NCBI GenBank assembly: GCA_002811675.1
Contig: PDIM01010328.1
Span: 219,202 to 283,201 of the forward strand
From: Ichthyosporea sp. XGB-2017a
Taxonomy: Eukaryota; Opisthokonta; Ichthyosporea
Reading direction: 5' to 3'
DNA length: 64,000 bases
Below the pieces are notes generated by a model, which did not search any database, was not told the DNA's origin, and saw only the letters and a list, made by a program, of their open reading frames with translations. Positions 30,421-39,100 of the stretch are shown piece after piece (the first letter of the stretch is position 1; each line of letters starts with the position of its first letter). The position numbers were made by a program, and so were the translations under genes.

Positions 30421-31012
30421 ATTTGCCACTAGGAACTAATGGTTAGCAAAAAGTAGGCAAATGGATTTTGTAGGAAAGAAATAAAGTGGGCGGGAGAAAA
30501 CAACAAATGAGCAAAATAGACAATACAATGGACGCAAGGCTCCTATTTCTCTGAAGGAGGGAATCTATATCTCTATACGTGGAGGTTGATTGTCTTGTCT
30601 ACTTGATACACAGATCCTTCTATTGGAGGTCATTGGTAATACAAGAAGAAGCCCAGTTGGGACTTGGAGGAGGGGGGGGGGGCTTTATTTTGACTCCAGC
30701 TGATATGATATTGTGACTATGGGGAGGTCCATACAATGGGGATCAGTATATTATGGCACAGTCCCGGCTCTATGTACTTCATGTATGGGATAAATAAAAT
30801 GGTAACGACTAATTAACTATTATAATCTATAGACATGGTAGCATTCCTGGCCCCCTGACGTCGACTCACAAAGCTGTATAGGTTTTTACTTTAGCTCAAC
30901 TGGCATGCCACCAAGTACGGACATAACCCATGAACCATGCATAGCTATGTACGCCCGCTAGACTGACTGTCAATCACCTGTCTCAACTCTCAGGCCATAG
31001 ATAGGTAGCAAT

Positions 31013-31264
31013 TCAAAGTTCATTACTCAAGTTTCTAGTGAAACAGTCCTCAACAAGCAAGATGGTGATTTCTGCATATTGAATTGCCTCTCCGACCTTC
31101 ATTATCTCACCAAAATCAATATTAGAGAATTGGTCTGCCTCGAAGATGAATGGCCAGGGCGCAGAGTGCCATTCAAAGGGTATGGTCTTCTTCCTACATG
31201 CTCTATTTGAAGGTGTACAAGGCTTCATTGATAATTGATATACAAAGGAAATATATATATACAT
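31013..31264 (-). CDS. Doubtful ORF, 83 aa
   Basis: A short frame, hydrophilic in its second half (ADQFSNIDFGEIMKVGEA). It might be an exon of an unrecognised gene. No family is recognised and chance is the default explanation. Confidence 0.15.
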   Translation of the reverse strand: MYIYISFVYQLSMKPCTPSNRACRKKTIPFEWHSAPWPFIFEADQFSNIDFGEIMKVGEAIQYAEITILLVEDCFTRNLSNEL

Positions 31265-31997
31265 AGTCTTATCACGGGAGTTGGAGAAGTTGATAGAATG
31301 GGCAAAAAAAATACTACTATTTCACGGTTGAAAGCCTATTCATTAGCTATTTACAACTAGGGTTTTTGCTTCCCCTCCCAACTCTCCGGTTAGGCCAATG
31401 CCTGTGAAAGAAAGGCCAGAAAGCGTTCAGTAATCCACAAGGCGCGTATTAATGGCTCCCTTGAAATATCTTGGCTAAACGGTCAATATCTTTTTGCTGT
31501 TTGTGTCCGCTCAATCGACAATCACTGTGTGTACCATAATAATGAACGAATCTACCCACACACTGCGTCCATTAAGTAGGAAGACTAACCTCCTTTGAAG
31601 TATATTACGAGAGAAGTGACTGACATCAGTCTCCATTTTCAAGTGAACAATGGATAATTAGTAGATAGCACAGGAAGGAGTGTGCCCTAGAGAGTCGATA
31701 GCAAACCTACAATTTATAGGAATTAAGAGCATATGAGAATTAGACCATTTCACCAATTAGTTTTTTTCCTTTATGACTATTTTGAGTCTCAGCACTCCTT
31801 TGTATATAATTCTTCTATGTCTTCTACCACTGAAATCGCTATCCAAGGTAACAAATAAAGTGAAGAAAGAGAAAGGAAGCTTGGGATAGTGGTAACTGGT
31901 AACTAATAGTGGACTGAACCTCTCTTAAATGCAACGCCGGGGAAGGAAAGGTCGAATGAAGTAATTCTATGCTAATAGAACTGTTGAAGGAAGACTA

Positions 31998-32225
31998 ATG
32001 ATTCTGAGCAATAGAGGTGTGTCACTGGCAGTGTACCTGGCAATCCAGTTGTGTGGGGAGATGGCTACAATGAGAGGATTACCTTCTGAACAAGCTGTGG
32101 CCGTGAGGGAGAGTTCCCTCTATGAGAATAGGGGGCCATCACGTGGAAACATTAAAATAAAGTTTGGGTGCAGGTTATATTGTTGTGTTAATCCTATTAA
32201 ATTGTGTCATTATCCGAGTCATTGA
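31998..32225 (+). CDS. Doubtful ORF, 75 aa
   Basis: Short frame starting with ATG at 31998, with a hydrophobic start (VSLAVYLAIQLCG). No family is recognised; it may be chance. Confidence 0.15.
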   Translation: MILSNRGVSLAVYLAIQLCGEMATMRGLPSEQAVAVRESSLYENRGPSRGNIKIKFGCRLYCCVNPIKLCHYPSH

Positions 32226-32602
32226 TTAACCATTGAAACAATTGATCTATTTCATTGCACAAGTGTCCAGGGAGCTATTCTCTTGTTGCCCGTACAACTC
32301 GAGGTGTTTGTTTACAGAATCTATTGTGGGGGAGGGACGAGGGTCCTTTGCAAGTATTGGGGTTGAGTAACGTGTATTCCCTATATAGTGCTTGACGGGA
32401 CAGAAAAAGGAAAGAAGGGACGTTTTATATTATCGCAACCAGTTCTATTGCGGCATAAGCGCTTGAGTAGTCATTGGTGTGATTGATTAATATAAAGAAC
32501 TGGAAGGGAGACTTCTTTGAGTTTTAATACTTTGTGGTAGTGATACCAGGGGGAATTCTGAAACATAAGCCTGGCCTATTAGTAATCTGGAGATTGAGAA
32601 AG

Positions 32603-33788
32603 ATGTTTATGCCGAGCATACTCTCTTCTTTGATTTTGCTTCCGAGGCGAACCTGTGAACGGTTAGGGGCCTCAAATCTTAGCACAAAGAACATCGTTGG
32701 ACTGGGTTTACATAAACGAGGGTATTGCGAAGATCGTTTCTTGAGTGGACAAGAAAATAACTCAACAACGTCTAGAGTTTCAGTTTTTGAAAAAGCTATA
32801 GCAGTTTTGAAATGTTCATCCCCCGAAGGGAAGATAGAAATTCTCAAAAGCATCAAACTTGGGATCCAAAGGGGGCAAGAATTGTTTGAAAAACCTAAGA
32901 TGGCTATTCCGTTGAGTGATTACTCTGCTCGTCCCAGCCAGCCCTTGTTGGTGCGACTTACAAGTATGCCTAAAATGAAAAATCTGAAAGTGTCTGAAGC
33001 GGTGTATCTTCTTCATACTCTTGCACATATAGAAATGAATGCCATGGACATGTACACGTAAGTAGCCAGCCGGTAATAACTATTCATTCAGCTGACATGT
33101 AACATTGTGATATATACTAACAGGCACTTTGATGATTAGTGACACATTTGTAAGATTTGCTCATCTTGATTTCCCTGAGCAATTCTATAGGGAATGCTTA
33201 GATGTGGCATGTGACGAGGCATCTCACTTTGCAATGTTAAGTAATCGGTTAAAAGAGTTGGGCAGCTTTTATGGGTCCATCCCCGCTCATGGGGTTTTGT
33301 GGGATCATGCAATAGCTACGAAAAATGATATTGATGCAAGACTTGCAGTAGTTCCTCTCGTACAAGAAGCGAGGGGATTGGATGCTGGACCCCGTTTAGT
33401 GGCGCGGTTGCAGTCGATGGGGGATGTGACAAGTGAGAAGATTGTTGCGCAGATTGTTTCGGAAGAAGAGGACCATGTTCGTTTTGGTTTGAGGTGGTTT
33501 GAGTATTCGTCTCAAAAACAAAAAAAGATTCCACCCCTGCACTTCCAAGACCTTGTCAAAAAGCATTTTCCAAAGGGAATTCCTGGTAAGTGTTAGGAAG
33601 GCATGATGATTATGTAATTGCCATTTTGTTAACTTTTGTTATGTTATGTTATGTTTTTATTTATGTTTGTGTTCATTTTTTATTCAGGTCCTTTTAATAG
33701 TGAAGCAAGGTTAAAGAGTGGTTTGACTAAGGATTGGTATATGCCTGTGAGTAAAGATAGTCTTGTTAGCAAGTCCTTTAAAAAGTAA
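32603..33788 (+). CDS. DUF455 ferritin-like diiron protein
   Basis: Three exons, 32603-33057, 33140-33585 and 33688-33788 (introns 82 and 102 bp); 333 aa. The first in-frame ATG is at 32603. The N-terminus is rich in Arg, Ser and Leu without acids (MFMPSILSSLILLPRRTCE), which could be a mitochondrial presequence. The fold is shown by LLHTLAHIEMNAMDM, CDEASHFAML, VQEARGLDAGP and SEEEDHVRFGLRWF. These carry the Glu and ExxH ligands expected for a ferritin-like diiron centre. The last short exon (GPFNSEARLKSGLTKDWY) matches the family end. DUF455 proteins are widespread in bacteria and protists; the reaction is not established, though relation to diiron hydroxylases such as MiaE is often suggested. 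Confidence 0.9.
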
Positions 33789-33873
33789 ACGTACTCGTTG
33801 ACTTGCAATTGAATAGACATTCAAAGAGCGCATCTAACTTCAGTAATAAGTCCCCTGTAGGGAAATTCAAGAA

Positions 33874-34224
33874 ATGACGGGAAGCGGAAACGATCAGCTT
33901 CCAGCGCGCCTAAACGAGCCCATTAAACTTTTTGGTTATGAAAATGATGTTCCTCACCATCGATTTCCCGAGATCACAAAAACCACTTGAGAGCTTGTTG
34001 AGCAAAACCAACAGCGATTCAAAATCGGAAACCCGACGACATTTTTGAGTACTGTAGACAAGGCAACTGGCGAGATTGGAGCAAAAGCTTTCGGAAGAAA
34101 AGAGACCGGTTTTTTAAAATTTTCTTTTTGCCTCGGATTCTTTTGGAAGCACGAGCTGCCCGAGTATGGTACCAGCTATGGAGGTGAACAGAAGCCCAGC
34201 CTGCATTCGCAGGAAGACTGCTGA
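33874..34224 (+). pseudogene. ORF interrupted by one in-frame TGA
   Basis: From the ATG at 33874, 38 codons run to a TGA at 33988, then 77 more sense codons follow in the same frame to a TGA at 34222. The two parts have similar, protein-like composition (DQLPARLNEPIKLFGYEND before, NQQRFKIGNPTTFLSTVDKA after). No family is recognised. It could be a decayed gene, a gene with an unseen intron, or chance. No evidence for recoding was found, although it cannot be excluded by eye. Confidence 0.3.
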
Positions 34225-34548
34225 GTGCTGACTCGAGTTATTGATTGTTGTATCGGTCGAGTGTAATAATAGAGCGAGCTTGCGAGTACCGAGTACATGA
34301 TACCTCCGTCCTCCTTACTGAACGACAGAAATTCCCCTTTTAGGGCGGTTTCTGATTGGCTTTTGGGATTTGCGCTGCCACGCATAACCCCAGAGAAGAA
34401 AATTGCGAGATAGCACAGGGCAGCCTATGCAAGGAGCGTTAGCGCTCCTTGGCCTATGTGACAACGCACGATTGTTGTTTGCTTATTGGCATTCTTTTAT
34501 TATGTAGCATACTTGACAGAAGGTTTTGGAAGTTTCAAACCCGCTGTT
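34225..34548. other. Spacer with a perfect hairpin
   Basis: 324 bases with no gene. It contains an inverted repeat AAGGAGCG-TTAG-CGCTCCTT at about 34433-34452, a perfect 8-bp stem, followed by CTTGGCC. The role is unknown. Confidence 0.45.
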
Positions 34549-35125
34549 TTAGACTGTGTCTCCCCAAACTACAACGTCGGCGAAACTGTAGACATCTTTA
34601 AATTTGTATATCTGCTCGTTTGGGAACAGAATACGATTAAGTCTAAAAATATTGATATCAGCTATTCTCGGTGGATTTCTGTTCATTACAGTCTGTACCC
34701 TGCTTGCCTGGTCTTCAAAGTGGCCTTTCAACCAGTTGTTCCCAGACGGATTTTGAACAATCTCGTCTTCGAAGGTGGCAGTCATTCGGATATCATCGCT
34801 TGTAGGGGAAATCGACAATGCGTACTTGGTTCGGAAGTTTTGGGAGGCATAATTGTTCTGTTTATCGCACCACCAGTCACCACATTTTTTTATATCCAGT
34901 CTGCTGTCGAGGTTCATTTGAATGACTTTGTAATCCGACGGATATACTTGTCGTAGGTTCTGGGGAATGACAGGATTATCGAATGTGACTGTCGTACGGC
35001 ACATTATCAAGTCAACTATTTTGCATTGTGAAACTTGGGCGTGGGTCATGATGGAATTCTGTAAAATCCCTCCCTGAATTCGATATTGAGGATTGTTTGC
35101 ATTTCGAGAATAGTCCAAGACATAA
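34549..35125 (-). CDS. Partial gene of unknown function, 5' end lost in gap
   Basis: At least 190 codons, open up to the N run, so the N-terminus is missing; the apparent start at 35118 is a TTG. The sequence is mostly beta-type with several cysteines (VSQCKIVDLIMCRTTVTFD, DIKKCGDWWCDKQNNYASQ) and ends VVVWGDTV. It could be a secreted or lumenal disulphide-bonded domain. I do not recognise the family. Confidence 0.55.
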
Positions 35126-35200
35126 NNNNNNNNNNNNNNNNNNNNNNNNNNNNNNNNNNNNNNNNNNNNNNNNNNNNNNNNNNNNNNNNNNNNNNNNNNN
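35126..35200. other. Assembly gap, 75 N
   Basis: Run of 75 N. The sequence right of it starts AAAGG and is a copy of a segment that elsewhere (38823) follows about 70 A, so the gap may stand for a long poly(A) tract. It also marks the change in spacer composition between the left and right parts of the window. Confidence 0.95.
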
Positions 35201-35204
35201 AAAG

Positions 35205-35325
35205 GTATTTGTGCCAGGAAAAATGAAACTTAAAATCAAAAAAAAAGATCACGAGAAGCCTCGCTCGCTTATAGACGGAAGTGTTTTTTTTCCAGTTTCT
35301 TCGTTTTTTCCTTTTGTTTTTGTTT
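35205..35325 (+). repeat. Repeat I, copy 1 (about 121 bp)
   Basis: Matches 38823-38943 over about 121 bases with one clear difference (CCAGG against CCAGA). It starts GTATTTGTGCCAG and ends in a T/G-rich run. It lies right after the gap and upstream of DGAT1. It may be a dispersed repeat or an assembly duplicate. Confidence 0.85.
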
Positions 35326-35541
35326 TTTTTTTTTTGTTTTTTTTTCCTCCCTGGTTTTTTTCTCTCGGCCGGAAGTTTTTTATTTTTCTTTGTTTTTCCT
35401 CAGTTTTTTTTTCTTTTTGTTTTTGTTTTGTTTTGGTTTTTTTTTTGATTTGTATTAGGGAAGAATAAACCAGAATAAACCAGAAAAAAAAGAAAAAAGA
35501 AAGAAAGGAAGGAAGGAAGAAAAAGAAGGAAAAGGAACAAA

Positions 35542-37116
35542 ATGGTGCTTACTCGACGGAAAACCAGTTCCTCCAAAGAGGAATCAGATAAGGGAACAAT
35601 GGAGGGGGATCAACGAAGTAATTCTGGTTATGCCAATGCGGACAAACGAAGCCCCCCTTCGAATCCGAACAAGGTGTTGCTCGAGCGAACCACTCATAGC
35701 ATGCACGTGTCTCTACTAAGTTCCAAGAGTGGCTTTAATAACTACCGCGGCTTTGTGAACCTTGCTGTGCTGATTATGATTATGCATAACTTTAGATTGG
35801 TGCTTGAAAATCTGTTAAAGTATGGTTTTCTGTTCAAGCCGTTGGAGTTTACGTCCACTTATGTTCATGATGTAGAGCATTTTCCCACACTGACGTTGTT
35901 TCTCACTCAGATTTTCTTTATATCTGCCTGTGTCATGATTGAAAAACAAGCGAGTCGGAAATCCATTTGGCTCCCTCTGCCTCTCCCGTACTCTCTCCGG
36001 ACTGTTCTTTTCCTCCACTCTATCAACATTATTGCTCAAATATCTCTACCAATCTATGTGATTTACTACTACATTCCGAACAATGCGATTGGAGCGTCTT
36101 TCACCCTTTCTAGCTACACAATCACCTTTATGAAGCTCATCTCGTACGTATCGGTTAACCATTGGTACAGGAGCTGTGAGGGAAGCATAGATGCAAGTGT
36201 ATCTAATAAGTCGAATAGTAGGAAGACCTCTGGGACCGCTGGTAGCGTAAAGTATCCAGAAAATGTCACCTTTAGGGATATGATCTATTTCACATTTGCT
36301 CCCACGCTTTGCTATGAGATTAATTTCCCGCGAACACCGTATATTCGCATCCGATTTCTTTTACGGAGGGCAGGAGAAACGATTTTTCTAACCATTTTAC
36401 TCTTTGCTTTAGGCCAGCAATGGATCGTGCCCACAGTCCAAAATTCCGTAGTACCTATGCAGAATATGGACTGGCAACGTGTTATTGAGCGCATCCTCAA
36501 ACTTGCGGTACCAAATCACTTCCTCTGGCTTATCTTCTTCTACACCTTCTTCCATTGCTACCTGAACTTCTTGGGAGAATTGCTGAGATTTGGGGACCGA
36601 TGCTTCTACAAGGACTGGTGGAACAGCACCACCATCACCTACTTTTGGCAGAACTGGAATATCCCTGTCCACAAATGGGCCACCCGTCACCTGTACCTCC
36701 CTCTTGTCCTCAATGGATACTCAAAGGGCACAGCTTGGCTCGTTGTCTTTTCCTTCTCTGCATTCTTTCACGAACTGTTAGTTTCCCTCCCCTTGCACAT
36801 GTTTAAAGTTTGGTCTTTTTCGGGTAAGTCACTGTTTGTACTTTGTGCTTCATCTGCAGTGTCTGATGGTTTTATGTTTTATTGCTTGAATACTAACAAT
36901 GGAAAATATATATTCTCTTTCATTCTGACGCTCTTTACTCGGTACACAGCAATGCTTTTTCAAATTCCACTTGCAATTGTGACTGAAAAGTGGTTCAAAG
37001 GCTCCACTTATGGAAATATCATTGTCTGGCTGTCCTTGGTGTTTGGACAGCCAGTCGCTATTCTCATGTACGTGAATGATTATCTTGTCAAGAGCATGAA
37101 CAGCCCTTCTTCTTAA
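35542..37116 (+). CDS. DGAT1: Diacylglycerol O-acyltransferase 1 (DGAT1, MBOAT family)
   Basis: Single exon, 524 aa, ATG at 35542 directly after a purine-rich leader. A serine-rich cytosolic N-tail of about 60 residues is followed by eight to ten membrane helices. The MBOAT/DGAT signatures are present: FPRTPYIRIRFLLRR, FYKDWWNS (residue about 355), the PVHKWATRHLYLPL block, and SAFFHELLVSLP with the catalytic histidine near residue 410. The length matches animal and plant DGAT1 (about 490-520). The enzyme makes triacylglycerol from diacylglycerol and acyl-CoA in the ER for lipid droplets. An ACAT/SOAT sterol acyltransferase is the nearest alternative, but the FYxDWWN context and overall match favour DGAT1. 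Confidence 0.93.
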   Translation: MVLTRRKTSSSKEESDKGTMEGDQRSNSGYANADKRSPPSNPNKVLLERTTHSMHVSLLSSKSGFNNYRGFVNLAVLIMIMHNFRLVLENLLKYGFLFKPLEFTSTYVHDVEHFPTLTLFLTQIFFISACVMIEKQASRKSIWLPLPLPYSLRTVLFLHSINIIAQISLPIYVIYYYIPNNAIGASFTLSSYTITFMKLISYVSVNHWYRSCEGSIDASVSNKSNSRKTSGTAGSVKYPENVTFRDMIYFTFAPTLCYEINFPRTPYIRIRFLLRRAGETIFLTILLFALGQQWIVPTVQNSVVPMQNMDWQRVIERILKLAVPNHFLWLIFFYTFFHCYLNFLGELLRFGDRCFYKDWWNSTTITYFWQNWNIPVHKWATRHLYLPLVLNGYSKGTAWLVVFSFSAFFHELLVSLPLHMFKVWSFSGKSLFVLCASSAVSDGFMFYCLNTNNGKYIFSFILTLFTRYTAMLFQIPLAIVTEKWFKGSTYGNIIVWLSLVFGQPVAILMYVNDYLVKSMNSPSS

Positions 37117-37396
37117 CTGTACGAAACACCTTGTCTCTCTTTTTTTCTTTTTTCTTTTCCATCGCTGTACACACAAGGAACCAGCGTGGACACGCGCTTT
37201 TATTCGACTCTGGGGCCGGGGGGACTTTCGGGGAAGAGGGTGGTGGTGGGGGTGGGCAAACAATTATGTGCACTAGAAAAATAAATAATAACAAAAAGAA
37301 AAACAAAGGATGGAAATCAAAATCTAAATTGTGCATAAACCATAGGAAGTACATACTCTCTTTTTATCTTTTTGTTTTTGTCTCTCCTTTGGTCTT

Positions 37397-38573
37397 CTAC
37401 TCCGCCTGCCCCTCCCCGTTGATTTCCCCGCTTGCACTGCCCCTGATGATCTTCTTTAAAAAAATCTCCATCTCCTCGTCTCCTTTGACCGCCAACTTTA
37501 AATGCATAGGCCCAATTTCAATTTTCTTTTTTTCGTTCTTCCCCTGAGCATCATCCTCTACCGCTTGATCATCCTTTGCTGGACTCTCTTGCGCCTTGCT
37601 GCCGTTAGTGGTGACATTGCTTTTCTTTTTCCGCTCTTTGACACTATTATCGCCTGATTTCTTTCGTCCTGCTCCCCTTCCTTCTTTTATTTCACGCGAG
37701 TGTACATTGACGGCGGCACGTTTCGCAAGATCAAGAAGCTCTGCTGTTAAATATTCAACCACGGCAGATCCATACACCGCTGCAGTATCGGTCACTTTCA
37801 TCGCTTCTTCACTCTCTGCTGCCCCCCTTGTCCCCTCTTTGCCCTCCTCGACCTTCTTTTTCTCCTCATCTTCACTCCCCAGCAGTGTTCCAGATCCCCC
37901 TTCCTCTCCCTTCTGCTCTTCACCAGACGAAGAAGAGTCCTTCACTGCCTCCCCTTCCCTCTGATCTCCTCCTCCTCCACTCTTCTTCCCCTTCTTGTCT
38001 TGCGACAGCGCTGTACTCCCCTTTTCCTCCCGCTCCTCCTCCCCTTGGTCCTGCTGCGCCCCAATTATCACCTTCCTTATCTCGGAAAAAGTGAGATTCA
38101 TATGCCGCTGAATCTTCCCAATTGGAAACTTTAGAAAAAGCACACCATCAATAAAAGATATAAATTGATGATTAATGATCAATCACATCCAATTCCTTTC
38201 TCCATCTCCTCCACATCATTCCCTCTTTATCTCATCCTCCTTTATGTTTCTTTAAAGCATCAACTTACCAACAGTCCAGTTTTCACACATCGAGCCCTTG
38301 ATTCATTCTCTGGATCCACTTCTTCAGGGTTCTTTTCCCTCTCCTTTTCATTACTTTTCTCTTCAAGATCCCTTTTGGTGCTGCTGCTTTCCTCTCCCTC
38401 CTATTTAATTGACGTTTAAAACAAAAGAAAAAAAAAAGATTAAAAATCAGATTGGGATTTGTTTGTTTTTTTTTTGCTTTGGGGTATACAGATCAATCCT
38501 TTTGGATTCGCAGATTTGTTTCTTCCCCCCCTTTTCCCATTTCTTTTTAGTTAAATTATGAATTCCCTACCAT
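37397..38573 (-). CDS. Divergent histone H2A-like protein with long charged insertions
   Basis: Proposed exons 38571-38573 (ATG only), 38269-38400 and 37397-38128; introns 170 and 140 bp; 288 aa. The H2A fold is recognisable in three pieces: VKTGLLFPIGKIQRHM (H2A: KAGLQFPVGRVHRLL), AAVYGSAVVEYLTAELLDLA (H2A: [20 protein letters not shown]), and IGPMHLKLAVKGDEEMEIFL (H2A: PRHLQLAIRNDEELNKLL). Between pieces one and two (loop 1) about 90 residues of Glu/Lys/Gly/Ser are inserted, and between two and three (loop 2) about 60 Lys-rich residues. An acidic N-terminal extension of about 35 residues replaces the normal basic tail. It could be a chromatin variant or a repurposed histone fold. The start exon is inferred: no ATG exists in frame in the second exon, and a clean ATG|GTAGGG donor lies upstream. 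Confidence 0.78.
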
Positions 38574-38748
38574 TGTTTTTTTTCTTTTTATAAATTAAAG
38601 TTGGGTGTGTGTTTGCGTATTGGTGTTTCTGTCTCTCTGCTCTGTATAGACTGTGACTTTTAAGTTATAGATTGGATTTGTGTTTTGATATTGCGCGTGA
38701 GTAAATAAGAATATTAGGATTTAGGAAATAAACTAAAAGCCCATAAAA

Positions 38749-38750
<2 letters not shown>

Positions 38751-38822
<72 letters not shown>
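38751..38822 (+). repeat. Poly(A) tract, about 72 A
   Basis: Uninterrupted run of A, the longest homopolymer in the window, directly followed by repeat I copy 2. It lies upstream of the H2A-like gene (minus strand). Such tracts are common break or join points in assemblies. Confidence 0.95.
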
Positions 38823-38825
<3 letters not shown>

Positions 38826-38943
38826 TTTGTGCCAGAAAAAATGAAACTTAAAATCAAAAAAAAAGATCACGAGAAGCCTCGCTCGCTTATAGACGGAAGT
38901 GTTTTTTTTCCAGTTTCTTCGTTTTTTCCTTTTGTTTTTGTTT
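38823..38943 (+). repeat. Repeat I, copy 2
   Basis: Second copy of the 121-bp segment at 35205-35325, preceded by the poly(A) tract. The flanks outside the 121 bases are unrelated to those of copy 1. Confidence 0.85.
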
Positions 38944-39100
38944 CTTTGTTCTTCTTCAAAGAATTTATTGTTCCGCATCTTTGGATAATAAGGAGAGTGG
39001 GGTGTCTACCCGTAACATTGTTGCTTTTCATAAAGTCAGAGAAAGCTGCGATTGTGCATAAAAGAGTAGAACGTGTTATTTCCTGTACTGATGGTCTTGT

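Larger units (their letters stand above)
30421..32602. other. 2.2-kb region without a firm gene
   Basis: The longest apparently empty stretch of the left part. It holds a G10 run (near 30672), AT-rich tracts and two weak ORFs listed separately. I see no tRNA, repeat or transposon signature. Confidence 0.4.

Noticed and set aside
33988-33990. TGA as a selenocysteine codon
   Set aside because: No recognised selenoprotein family, no Cys-type redox motif around the TGA, and no SECIS element that I can identify by eye.
37596-38094. Ser/Pro-rich plus-strand frames
   Set aside because: Antisense of the Glu/Lys-rich inserts in the H2A-like gene.
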